Source: Sinorhizobium medicae
Lineage (GTDB): Bacteria > Pseudomonadota > Alphaproteobacteria > Rhizobiales > Rhizobiaceae
DNA length: 64,000 bases
Direction of reading: 5' to 3'
Assembly: GCF_007827695.1 (NCBI RefSeq)
Contig: NZ_VITA01000020.1
Location: forward strand, 31,497-95,496
The position numbers were made by a program, and so were the translations under genes. Shown here in pieces: positions 1-7,661 of this stretch; within the stretch, counting starts at the first letter, position 1; every line of letters starts with the position of its first letter. The notes under the pieces are model-generated. The model ran no database searches and had not been told where the DNA came from. It saw only the letters and a program-made list of their open reading frames with translations.

Positions 1-2
1 TA

Positions 3-224
3 GCCCATGATCTCCAGATCTACGCTTCGGCCCTGTCTTCCGCGGCAGATCAGAATGCGGTCGAGCTTGGACCAGACACGCGGATGAGCAGCACGCTAAT
101 CGGCAGTCCGTTTGGACGAAAGCTCGATCCATCCCACGACGCGTCCGCGGTGCCCGCTGAGCACGCTTACCATCTCATGCTTCAGACCTGCACGAGCTGT
201 CATGCGAAGTACAGGAAGCCCTGA
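3..224 (+). CDS. Class II cytochrome c, C-terminal part (cut by window edge)
   Basis: The frame is open from the left edge of the window to a TGA at 222-224, and no start is inside. The last residues carry a haem-binding CTSCH followed by AKYRKP. A CxxCH next to the C-terminus, followed by a Tyr/Arg pair, is the class II (cytochrome c prime) arrangement, whereas class I cytochromes carry it near the N-terminus. The protein would be an exported haem protein. It lies next to a copper chaperone gene read from the other strand, which fits a metal and redox gene set. The family call rests on about 70 visible residues. Confidence 0.6.
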   Translation, partial: AHDLQIYASALSSAADQNAVELGPDTRMSSTLIGSPFGRKLDPSHDASAVPAEHAYHLMLQTCTSCHAKYRKP

Positions 225-225
225 C

Positions 226-414
226 CTATATGCCCCGGACCGCCCTGACGAACGTCATCGTGAGTGCGAGCGCGCAGGCAATGATGAAGCCCACGACGAC
301 AAACGCAAGTTTGGCCTGGCGGCGTGTCGCGCGTGGCAGTCGTGTTCGGGGAGGGTGGCCCGATGGCGCACCAAGCATCGGGTTGAGTCGGAAAGTTTTC
401 TTTCGTCCCGCCAT
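226..414 (-). CDS. Possible small single-TM protein
   Basis: This is a 62-residue frame with a basic N-terminal half and one hydrophobic helix near the C-terminus (about residues 35-55, LAFVVVGFIIACALALT). It ends two bases from the end of the cytochrome frame and would share the strand of the copper chaperone. I see no Shine-Dalgarno before the ATG at 414, and the start could be internal. I do not recognise the family. The main reason to list it is the clean hydrophobic segment; it may be a chance frame. Confidence 0.3.
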   Translation of the reverse strand: MAGRKKTFRLNPMLGAPSGHPPRTRLPRATRRQAKLAFVVVGFIIACALALTMTFVRAVRGI

Positions 415-460
415 ATTAGAAAAATGCGCAAGGAGGGGTTAGAGCCGTCGAGCTACTCCG

Positions 461-664
461 TCAGACCGACTTGAAGGTCGTGGGATAGCCCGCTTCCACG
501 ATGGCTGCGGCGATGGCTTCAGGCGCAACAGAAGACTCAACCTTCACCTTCTTGCTGCCGACATCGATCATCGCACTCGCGGCCGGATCGGCTTGCTCGA
601 TCGCCTTCTTCACGGTTCCGGCGCAATGGCCGCAGGTCATGTTCGGAATGTCGAATTCGTACAT
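461..664 (-). CDS. Heavy-metal-associated (HMA) copper chaperone
   Basis: This 67-residue protein is a single HMA domain of the CopZ type. The metal site MTCGHC lies at residues 9-14, and the rest fits the beta-alpha-beta-beta-alpha-beta fold. It should carry Cu(I) in the cytoplasm and pass it to a P-type ATPase. A good ribosome site (AGAGGAG) precedes the ATG. A MerR-type promoter lies directly upstream (698-723 region). The copper ATPase of this window (24452-26680) lacks an HMA domain of its own, so the chaperone may serve it, but the two genes are 24 kb apart. Confidence 0.9.
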   Translation of the reverse strand: MYEFDIPNMTCGHCAGTVKKAIEQADPAASAMIDVGSKKVKVESSVAPEAIAAAIVEAGYPTTFKSV

Positions 665-692
665 CTAAATCTCCTCTGGGTGTTGCTAATCA

Positions 693-723
693 AACATGAG
701 GCTTACAGCAATGGGAAGGTCAA
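693..723 (-). promoter_or_regulatory. MerR/CueR-type copper promoter candidate
   Basis: Read on the minus strand there is TTGACC (718-723), a 19-base spacer and CATGTT (693-698), about 30 bases before the HMA chaperone gene. An overlong 19-base spacer with ACCTTCC just inside the -35 element is the hallmark of promoters activated by CueR/HmrR-type MerR regulators. The second half of the dyad (TAAGCCT) is imperfect. No MerR regulator gene is in the window, so it would be elsewhere in the genome. Confidence 0.5.
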
Positions 724-1345
724 TAGCCTGATCTACACTGCGTCCCGGGTTCGCCGAGTTGTGATGCAGGGTCGCTTCCATTTTGGACTCCAAGCGACGT
801 AGCCAGTGTTTCGAGAGGAGATGCAATGACTGACACATGCAATCTAGCGACAGCGGGAAGCGGCTGGAGCCTCGACTCCCATGCAGCCACCTCTCGGTTC
901 GTAACCTTTCTTTTCGCGAGCTCCGCTGCAGCGGTAAGGACTGCGAGCCCATGGCATGGTGCATGCGTAGCCGTCGTAATGGTTGCGTCATCAAGGAAAC
1001 TGGAGAGATGATTGCCTTCCAGGATGATCGTGAAGATGGCTCCCGACAGGGAGTTCCATCTGTGCCGCCTTAAGCAGCAGACAAGGACAATCTGCCTTTT
1101 CGTCTTGGTGTTGGCTTAGATGGCACGGGCTTATGAACAAGGGACGGAGAAAGCCTCACGGACAAGCTTGGCTGATGGTCAGTCTTCAAGTTCCATAATA
1201 ACTCTTACGCCATTTTCATTAGCCGGCTAATGGTATTCGCCTATAGCTCTCTCATGTGGCTTCCCTCCTCCCGTCGTCACTTTGACCGAGTGCAAGCCGG
1301 CCTGTGTCGCCGCACTAGCTTGAAGGACGCGCTTTGATCGCAAGC
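724..1345. other. Stretch without a supported gene
   Basis: Several short frames exist on both strands (826-1011 plus, 837-1073 plus, 686-994 minus). None shows a recognisable motif, a hydrophobic segment or a partner. The frame at 826 does have a good GAGGAG before its ATG, but its composition is unlike a protein. The stretch separates the copper chaperone from the 3' end of the defence-like operon and probably holds its terminator, though no strong hairpin is evident. Confidence 0.5.
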
Positions 1346-2068
1346 TCAGCCCTGCTTAATGAGCAGCTCTGTGCTCAAGACCAACTGTCGAGCGTATATC
1401 GCCGATGCGTCCAACATCGCCTTCCTTGTCACGCCAAAAAGGAAATAGAGGAGGTGGACCGCCGACAGAGCGCACAGAAACACTAGCTTGCCTGTGCTAA
1501 GGGAGGCAAAAGTAGGCTGATACCAAACGATCGCCGCAGCTGCCCCAAACGACAGAAGGTTCAGGGCGATGCCAACCGGCTTTAGACCGAGAAGATTTCG
1601 GTAGTAGCCGTAGCTGATCAACTCGTTGAAAAGCAGATTGAAAGTCTGCGTGTCTCGCGTGCTCTCACGCAGCCAGGTATAGGCTTGGTCGTAGAAGGCC
1701 TGCGAAGCGATAGGATCCTTCTCCTCGCCCTCCTTCGTAGGGGCCGGAAGACCAAGCTGGCCCGCTACGTAGGTACGGTAACGGTCGCGCTGGCTAGCTG
1801 GCAGTGTAGAGTCACTATGCGTAAGCTCCGTATTCCGCGGACGTCCTCCAGTGCTTGCAAAGATCTCCCGTTCCTTAGCTATGCCAAATCGCCTTGCCAA
1901 ATTCGCGCCAGCGAAAAAAAGAACCCCTACCGCCACCGTTGCGAGCGCTTCAGGCAGGCCGGGATCAACCCAGCTTGCACAGAGCAGGCATAGTATGAGG
2001 GCTGGCGCCACTGCGAGGATAGCTGGGAAGAGCCGTGCCTTTACGGCATACATGTCGAGAAAATCCAT
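1346..2068 (-). CDS. Four-TM membrane protein of the E2-E1-JAB operon
   Basis: This 240-residue protein starts two bases after the stop of the E2-E1-JAB gene. An upstream extension of the frame overlaps that gene and is not needed. Two hydrophobic helices lie at about 13-33 and 38-57, then a soluble middle part with a basic region, then two more helices at about 164-183 and 187-212. The chain ends in IKQG, with glycine as the last residue. The layout (2 TM, soluble domain, 2 TM) resembles membrane effectors coupled to CBASS-like and ubiquitin-like defence operons (S-4TM, SLATT), but I cannot assign it to a family. Its proposed role, membrane disruption or substrate of the conjugation enzyme, is inference from the operon. 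Confidence 0.75.
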   Translation of the reverse strand: MDFLDMYAVKARLFPAILAVAPALILCLLCASWVDPGLPEALATVAVGVLFFAGANLARRFGIAKEREIFASTGGRPRNTELTHSDSTLPASQRDRYRTYVAGQLGLPAPTKEGEEKDPIASQAFYDQAYTWLRESTRDTQTFNLLFNELISYGYYRNLLGLKPVGIALNLLSFGAAAAIVWYQPTFASLSTGKLVFLCALSAVHLLYFLFGVTRKAMLDASAIYARQLVLSTELLIKQG

Positions 2069-2070
2069 GG

Positions 2071-4314
2071 TCAATGACTGCTCGTGCCTGTTATGGCAAG
2101 GAAACGAAGTGGGGTGGAAATAAGCAGTACCGCTGGCGGAGGCCGCTCTCGAGCGAGTGAGTTTGCGGTGTGCCAATCAAGTGCAGATGCTCCCTGATCG
2201 GATAGATGGCTGTGCCACGTGCCAACGTCGAAAAGACTGCCGCCACTGTCGCGAAATCGCTGACTGATCATCTTCTTCAGCCCTTTGGTGCCGAGCACGA
2301 ACGAGGTAGCGCTACGCTTGCTGTCTTCGGGCGCCGGAAGAGTACCTACGACAGTTATTTTGCGAAGGCGCGAGTTGCAGGTGCCGATGAGCAAACCTCC
2401 GGTTTCGGCAGTGGGATACGTAGCGATCTCCTTGCGGATCAAGCGGACGACATCGTCTGCAATATCGAGGCTCCAGTCACCCCCCTCAACCTTGACGTTG
2501 TGGAAGGCGGGAACCGCTATCCTGCGCCAATTGGTAGATAGTCCGGTACGGTCTCTGACGCCGATCGCGATCTGCCCTCCAACAGACGCCTCAATCCCAA
2601 CCATCCGGCAAAGCTCTTCGGTTGCCATGGCTGTCATGGCTGAAAGCCTTGCATCTGTCATAGGCATGGTCAGGGAACCACATCCGTCTCCGATCTGCAC
2701 CTGCGTAAGCCCATGTGTTGGATCGAATAGCAGCTGCCGTTCGCGCTTGGTAACGGTAGCGTAGAGGCTCGCCTCTAGCTGCGACAGAGAAGGATTGCCT
2801 AAGGGACCTTCTGCGAAAACGAACGCGCCGTCGCCGCGGCCAAACAGTGTTACCTCGGCTACCCTGGCTTTTATCCTTCCCCCGGCGCAGCCCGACAAGG
2901 CTTCCCGCACAAGACGCGAGGCCGTGGTGTTTACCAGTAGCCCCGACTGGGTTGGAACGGCACGAAGCAGGTCATCCGGCTCGTCGAGCGCAGGAATGAT
3001 GTCTCCTATGAACGATCTGGTGGTAGCGCCAAGCCTCCCCAGCTCATACGCGAGCTCAGGTGCCTTGAACTGCGGGAACGGACTTCGCGCCAGAGCATGA
3101 CGCGCCATGTTATGCGGCTGTAGAAAGGCGCTGTCTGTTACGGCGAGGATGCGCGCTCCAGTGCGCGCTAAGTGCATCCCAACTTTGGATCCAACGCTCC
3201 CGCAGCCAATGATGCTCGTATTCGGGATCGCCAATGCACCGCTCATGCTCCGGAATAACCCTTGGGAGGGCATGTCAACCTGCCGCAAAGGGAAGACGGG
3301 GATGTCTGGGCGCAACGCTGGAGAGGGATTGTCCGATCTCGGCCGGTGGACATTCAATGAGTACGCTACGCACTCGATGCTCGAGCTTCTACCCATCAGC
3401 ACGAAAGGCCTGCGTACGCAGAGGACTACTGCTACCGGGAGAGGCGCCGAAACCCACATAGCTTCGAAACGCCGCTCAAGATCTTTTACGAAGTGGCGAA
3501 GCTGGTCCCCCATGCCGTAGAGGTCAGCTCGAGCCTCAAGCTGACCTAAGGTGGTGACATCATCGGCTAAAAGATCCTTACTAACTGCTTTCTGACTGGG
3601 CCAAAGCACAGCAGCGACAGTGCGGCCGGGATCTTTCCGCGTCTCGAACTCGAAGGGGAATGTTTGTTCCAAGGCAGCAAGACTGGGAGCCAAATCGTTG
3701 CTGACCCAAAATCCAGGTGTTTCCTCCTCAGCTCTGTAAAGCTTTTCGAGATAGCGGGAGCGCAGCCAGACGCAACCTGCGTCTTTGCGAATGCGCTCGC
3801 CAAGGATGTGTTCGCGGTCGATAAAGATCGTACCCAGTACAGCAGCTCGATTGAGCGGTTCCCACCCGTGCTTTGCATTGGAAAGGCGCCCAGTAGCCGC
3901 TCGTTTTAACCAGATGCACATCTGATCGACGATCGCCATGATGCCCGCGTCGACTAGGTCGTGCTGGGTAAAGAATTCGTCAGGTGAGCCGTCGACGAGG
4001 CACGGCACAGGCAGCGATTTGCCATCACTCGGCGCCAAGTGCGGCATGACCGGGAAGTCATGACGAAGGCGAAACGATGGGCATCGTCCTGGATAGCCGG
4101 TTTGCAGTACTACCTCGACTGGTTCGACCGCTCGTACGCCCGTTTCGCTACGACCCGCAAGGCGGGCGCCATTGGGCAGCTCGACCGCGAGCTCCAGAGC
4201 CAAAACTGCCTCATTCTCGCCAACAAAGGCTATGCCAGCATTGCTGACGTAGGGATAGCCGCCAACGACACGCAGGAAATGCTCCGCGTGTCGTCGCATA
4301 TCAGCCTCTGCCAT
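2071..4314 (-). CDS. E2-E1-JAB fusion protein (ubiquitin-like conjugation and deconjugation)
   Basis: This is a 747-residue three-domain protein. Residues about 1-140 look like an E2-like (UBC) fold with candidate catalytic Cys105 in VPCLVDG. Residues about 360-600 are an E1/ThiF adenylation domain: nucleotide loop GCGSVG at 370-375, Asp394, Asn402 and Arg405 in HNMARH, and candidate catalytic Cys545 in GDGCGS. Residues about 615-747 are a JAB/JAMM metalloprotease: Glu637 in AETGG, HSH at 701-703, then SALD (Ser710, Asp713). The spacing from HSH to Ser is one residue shorter than the common JAMM motif. Such fusions are related to Cap2/Cap3 of type II CBASS and to Bil systems. The region 150-350 is unassigned. 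The gene lies 6 bases after the MBL gene and 2 bases before the membrane protein gene. Confidence 0.88.
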   Translation of the reverse strand: MAEADMRRHAEHFLRVVGGYPYVSNAGIAFVGENEAVLALELAVELPNGARLAGRSETGVRAVEPVEVVLQTGYPGRCPSFRLRHDFPVMPHLAPSDGKSLPVPCLVDGSPDEFFTQHDLVDAGIMAIVDQMCIWLKRAATGRLSNAKHGWEPLNRAAVLGTIFIDREHILGERIRKDAGCVWLRSRYLEKLYRAEEETPGFWVSNDLAPSLAALEQTFPFEFETRKDPGRTVAAVLWPSQKAVSKDLLADDVTTLGQLEARADLYGMGDQLRHFVKDLERRFEAMWVSAPLPVAVVLCVRRPFVLMGRSSSIECVAYSLNVHRPRSDNPSPALRPDIPVFPLRQVDMPSQGLFRSMSGALAIPNTSIIGCGSVGSKVGMHLARTGARILAVTDSAFLQPHNMARHALARSPFPQFKAPELAYELGRLGATTRSFIGDIIPALDEPDDLLRAVPTQSGLLVNTTASRLVREALSGCAGGRIKARVAEVTLFGRGDGAFVFAEGPLGNPSLSQLEASLYATVTKRERQLLFDPTHGLTQVQIGDGCGSLTMPMTDARLSAMTAMATEELCRMVGIEASVGGQIAIGVRDRTGLSTNWRRIAVPAFHNVKVEGGDWSLDIADDVVRLIRKEIATYPTAETGGLLIGTCNSRLRKITVVGTLPAPEDSKRSATSFVLGTKGLKKMISQRFRDSGGSLFDVGTWHSHLSDQGASALDWHTANSLARERPPPAVLLISTPLRFLAITGTSSH

Positions 4315-4320
4315 ATCGTA

Positions 4321-5520
4321 TTACTCGCCATCCCGTGAGCCATGGCCTCGAGCCACAGTGGGAATTGCCGAAATACCAATTGCCGCTGCGACCTTCTTCG
4401 CCGCAACCCGATGACTAAATGAAGGGCCCTGATGGGAGATCGTAAACTCGATCGGGCGTGAGTTTTTCTCCCAGAACTCTTCCGTGCAATGGAAACGGTC
4501 GGCGGATGTAATTGAGACGTACTCGCGCTTGGCGCGCTCATGCGGAGGGTTAGGCTCTTCTTTCTTGATCGGGTTGGAGCTGGCCACGATGTGCGCGCCC
4601 TCCCGGCACTGCGATAGCGCGTTGCGAGCGTCTGGCGAGACCTTCACATCCTCGCCCATTTCCGACCATCGATCATGGCTCAGTGTCCGCCAGGAGCAAT
4701 GATGCGGTGTCTCCATAACGTCATAGCTAAGCCAGTCCGAGTTGCTGTCCTTGTGCCGCTGCCAGAGGCGATCCCAGATCGCAACGCTTGCATCCCCACC
4801 AGAAAGGAATCGGCACGCATCCTCCGTTCCGTCGGCCATGATCGCGAACCGCAGGATCACCGATGAGTTGTTCTTCGAGAGCAAATCAATCAGTTCTTCG
4901 GCGTCCTCCTGGTCCGGATCAATATAGATGGGAGCCAGAAGACGGGCCTCAAACTGCCCGTCTTCCTCTCGATTGGCGGCGGTGATTAGTTCGTCCTGTA
5001 GTACAACGATATCCATGATGTCGTCTGTCTTGCCGTCACGGTCTTTGCCAAGGATCAGGATACGGTCGCCGCTATCCGTACCATCCATGCCTTTTTCCTT
5101 AAACAAATTAACGCGCCGCCTCGCCTCCGTTGCCCAGGCCTTTGCGTCATCACATAGCTTGTGCTGCGAATTCGCGCGGCGGAATACGATCGGGGAAGAC
5201 CACATTTCCCGGATCACTATCCGGTCTTTGTCCTCTTCGTCCGGATATTCGTCTAGAGCCCCAAGATGGAAGTGGTTGCGCAACCCGCTAACGTGGTCCG
5301 CGTCCGGATGCGAGACGAGAAAGGCATCAACGTATGGCCGGTCCTCATCGTCTCGTGGCAACCGGTCCTTAAGATCCTGCGCGACGTCATGAACATCCTC
5401 GTCCTCACCATCCGCCGACGCACGAATATTGATATCGATGAGAATATTCTGGCCGTTGTCGAGGGTGACAAGTGCCATATCCCCGTTACCTACTGGATAG
5501 AAAGTAAGATTTGCAGCCAT
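4321..5520 (-). CDS. Metallo-beta-lactamase-fold hydrolase, first gene of the E2-E1-JAB operon
   Basis: This 399-residue protein opens with the usual MBL beta strands (LTFYPVGNGD) and has the metal motif HPDADH at 71-76, a ComEC-like variant of HxHxDH, followed by VSG. A later ETPHHCSW may give another metal ligand. There is no signal peptide, so it is probably cytoplasmic. MBL proteins are known partners of prokaryotic E2/E1/JAB operons, where a nuclease or other hydrolase effector role has been proposed. The substrate cannot be read from the sequence. The start at 5520 has AGGA about 10 bases upstream and follows a hairpin leader. Confidence 0.85.
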   Translation of the reverse strand: MAANLTFYPVGNGDMALVTLDNGQNILIDINIRASADGEDEDVHDVAQDLKDRLPRDDEDRPYVDAFLVSHPDADHVSGLRNHFHLGALDEYPDEEDKDRIVIREMWSSPIVFRRANSQHKLCDDAKAWATEARRRVNLFKEKGMDGTDSGDRILILGKDRDGKTDDIMDIVVLQDELITAANREEDGQFEARLLAPIYIDPDQEDAEELIDLLSKNNSSVILRFAIMADGTEDACRFLSGGDASVAIWDRLWQRHKDSNSDWLSYDVMETPHHCSWRTLSHDRWSEMGEDVKVSPDARNALSQCREGAHIVASSNPIKKEEPNPPHERAKREYVSITSADRFHCTEEFWEKNSRPIEFTISHQGPSFSHRVAAKKVAAAIGISAIPTVARGHGSRDGE

Positions 5521-5960
5521 AGCCGGGTCCTGTGCTGTTCGAAATTAGAAACAGGAGCCTCGGGTTGCCGAGGCCTCTGTAGTAGATCTACGGGCATGTA
5601 GTCTCGAACTAGCAGTAGCTCCAAGCGACCGTCACTGGGCAATACCGCCGGCGGAAGCATACTGAAGGTCGATCTAAATATGGGCACTCCACCATTACTG
5701 GTGCAATACCGCTAGTACGAAATCCACCAATTGTTACATACCTCGGATCGGAGGAAGTCAGCTTTGTAGTGAGACACCCTCCCCTCGCCTCCTTCGCTTG
5801 GCGTTTCAATGCAGGAACGGCTTCGATTCCATCCGGCCACTTCCGCCCGCGGGGCTGGCGGAGTAGGGCCTACTTTCAACATGGAGCCGCAGTCTGAGGC
5901 TGAGGCCGACCATTTCAGCTTGGAACCTTTAGATGCTATTCGACATTTCTCCTTGCCTTC
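5521..5960. other. Leader of the defence-like operon with hairpin and a direct repeat
   Basis: No gene is supported here. A perfect 7-bp stem with a four-base loop (5557-5574, GCCTCGG and CCGAGGC) lies about 40 bases before the MBL start and could shape the leader RNA. The sequence ACTGGGCAATACCGC (5634-5648) returns as ACTGGTGCAATACCGC (5697-5712), about 63 bases away. This could be a regulator site for the leftward operon, but no regulator gene is adjacent. Confidence 0.35.
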
Positions 5961-5978
5961 GTATCTCAAATGAGATAC
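5961..5978. promoter_or_regulatory. Operator-like palindrome before relB-like gene
   Basis: The palindrome GTATCTCA-AA-TGAGATAC has perfect 8-bp arms and sits 26 bases before the ATG of the RelB/DinJ-like antitoxin. Antitoxins of this family bind such dyads to repress their own promoter, so this is the expected autoregulatory operator. An AAGGAG ribosome site follows it. Confidence 0.6.
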
Positions 5979-6003
5979 ATTCTTAGGCAACAAGGAGACT
6001 AAG

Positions 6004-6294
6004 ATGAGCACTCAAAGTTCAATGCTTCATGTGCGTATTGACGATCAGTTGAAGCAAAATGCTGCAGCGATCCTAGCAAACTTCGGCCTCACAATTTCAG
6101 ACGCGGTAAGGATTCTACTTACCCGAGTCGAAAAAGAAGGTGCTCTTCCTGTAGGCCTGACAACTGACCCTGAAGCGTACGATGAGTGGTTTCGCAACAA
6201 AGTCAAAGAAGCCATGGAGGACGATCGTCCAAAAATATCGCATGCTAAAGCTATGGCTGCGATCAGAGCCAACCTCGACACGAAAACAAAATGA
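6004..6294 (+). CDS. RelB/DinJ-family antitoxin
   Basis: This 96-residue protein begins with a ribbon-helix-helix region (LHVRIDDQLKQNA, then an ISDAVRILLTR helix) and ends with an acidic and then basic tail typical of DinJ/RelB antitoxins (DEWFRNKVKEAMED). It would bind its own promoter and cap a RelE-type toxin. The start has AAGGAG nearby and a palindromic operator upstream. The expected downstream toxin gene on the same strand is missing; instead a RelE/ParE-like gene faces it from the opposite strand across a shared terminator. Confidence 0.85.
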   Translation: MSTQSSMLHVRIDDQLKQNAAAILANFGLTISDAVRILLTRVEKEGALPVGLTTDPEAYDEWFRNKVKEAMEDDRPKISHAKAMAAIRANLDTKTK

Positions 6295-6300
6295 AAAGAG

Positions 6301-6324
6301 CTCCGGAGCAAACATGCTCCGGAG
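6301..6324. terminator. Bidirectional terminator between convergent toxin and antitoxin genes
   Basis: CTCCGGAGCA and TGCTCCGGAG form a perfect 10-bp stem with the four-base loop AACA. A T-tract follows on the plus side after a few bases (ctttt) and an A-tract precedes it (aaaag), so it can end transcripts from both sides. Confidence 0.75.
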
Positions 6325-6333
6325 GTCCATCTT

Positions 6334-6618
6334 TTAAGGCCACTGCCTTGCAGAATGAAGAACCCTGAGAACGAGAATCTCACTCTCGCTCACAGTATAG
6401 ATTACAACATAGCTCCCAACCGGCATTTCGCGAGTTCCGGCTACACGTCCAGCCCTGTAGCTAAAAGGGAAGTTCGGCAGGCGATCGACGCTTTCCTCAA
6501 TCTGATCAACCAGCTTCCTTGCTGCCGGTGGATTAAATTCACTAATGAAATTAACCATTTCGTTGACGTCTTCGAGGGCATTTTCACCCCACTCGATCAT
6601 GAGGGCATTACCAGACAT
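6334..6618 (-). CDS. RelE/ParE-family toxin
   Basis: This 94-residue protein (or 88 from an internal Met) has the RelE/ParE fold signature: an N-terminal strand IEWGENALED, a two-helix hairpin, then the central Arg-rich strand (SYRAGRVAGTREM) and the closing VIYTVSESEILVLRVLHSARQWP part. It probably inhibits translation or gyrase. It is convergent with the RelB-like gene rather than downstream of it, so it must be expressed from its own promoter. An alternative is that its true antitoxin is lost and it is an orphan. Confidence 0.8.
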   Translation of the reverse strand: MSGNALMIEWGENALEDVNEMVNFISEFNPPAARKLVDQIEESVDRLPNFPFSYRAGRVAGTREMPVGSYVVIYTVSESEILVLRVLHSARQWP

Positions 6619-7560
6619 TACATGCTTCCATATTAGGTTTCCTTGTTTCCTGTTGCTGTTGACAAGACTGCCCCAATATGCAAGTTAGAGACCGTAGAGA
6701 ACGAACTTGCTTTGGCACAGGATGCCGTTATAACGACGACGCCGTTAGGGCAGACGTCGGTTTTTCTATGTTAAACCATTTTTAACTTCAAGTCAAGCCC
6801 GTTAGGAAAACGTTGCGCGGCAGCTTCTTTCTGCTGACGTGAACATGCAGCAGTGTCGGCTTACCGAGGTCCAACCGCTCTTCCTCCTGCTTCCTCAAGA
6901 GTATGATACCGCTGTTTCCAGAACGGTTGCATGTCGTCCCCGGACAGCGCTAAGGCCAGACACTTTTTGCAATACGTCGCCAGCGCCGTCTTCTGATTGT
7001 GGAGCCGGATCCGCGCCCCGAGGAGTTTCGGACGAAAAGCTAGAAGCGGAACAGCTTCCGGCAAATCAACTGGCCTCGGCAGTTTGCACCGCTAGATTGA
7101 CTCTCGGCGAATGAGCTCCGGACAAGTGGGCTATCGATGTCACCGACTCCTCTGCCACGCTATCAGATCCCGCGCATCAGCTACTTACTCGTCGCACTGC
7201 CTAGGTGGCACAGATCGGACACCTGGAGCATTTGCAACAGCCGCGTGTGCTGGTCCATCTAGGATCAGTTGAGCATCTTCAGTTTATCAGACGGCGAATT
7301 CCGTCCTGTAATCATGCTGGCAGGTGATGTGGTGGCAGTCTAAGGTTGACCAGTACCGTAGGACGGCTTCCTTCTCCTCGTATTGATCAGTTCGCACCTC
7401 AAAGGTCATCAGCGACAAATCGCTCACCCGCATGAACAGCGCCCTTTGAAGGCAGACCAACCGGCTAGCATCCATTTGCATGACATGACCTGAAAGGAAA
7501 ATTCCTGATGGCCGCAGCTGGTGCAAAGCCGCAGGGAATGTAGCATTTAGGTATACCTTC
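6619..7560. other. Gene-poor stretch with one weak frame
   Basis: I find no gene I can support. The best frame is 7287-7568 on the minus strand (93 residues, TTG start, no motif), and 6861-7064 minus is a shorter one. The stretch separates the toxin from the resolvase and may be the remnant of a mobile element whose resolvase survives. A weak hairpin with a T-tract lies near 6737-6767. Confidence 0.35.
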
Positions 7561-7656
7561 TGAGACAATCTGCGTGAGACACATATCAGTGTATCATTTG
7601 GGTTGATTTTGAAGTTATGAGACGCTACCCATTAAAGGTCTAGAACCTATTGAGAC
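7561..7656. promoter_or_regulatory. Candidate res site of the serine resolvase
   Basis: The hexamer TGAGAC occurs four times within 96 bases (7561, 7575, 7618 and 7651), directly before the resolvase ATG at 7662. Resolvase res sites consist of several spaced copies of a short half-site next to the resolvase gene and overlap its promoter, and this fits. The full 12-mer half-sites and their inverted partners are not obvious by eye. Confidence 0.4.
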
Positions 7657-7661
7657 GTTTC

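Noticed and set aside
430..475. Sequence reminiscent of a tRNA 3' half (GAGCTACTCCGTC)
   Set aside because: No acceptor stem partner, D-arm or full cloverleaf can be formed, and it overlaps the end of the HMA chaperone gene.
826..1011. Short frame with good ribosome site before the defence-like operon
   Set aside because: No domain, no hydrophobic pattern and Ser/Ala-rich low-information composition; not supported.
7287..7568. 93-residue minus-strand frame near the resolvase
   Set aside because: TTG start without ribosome site and no recognisable motif.
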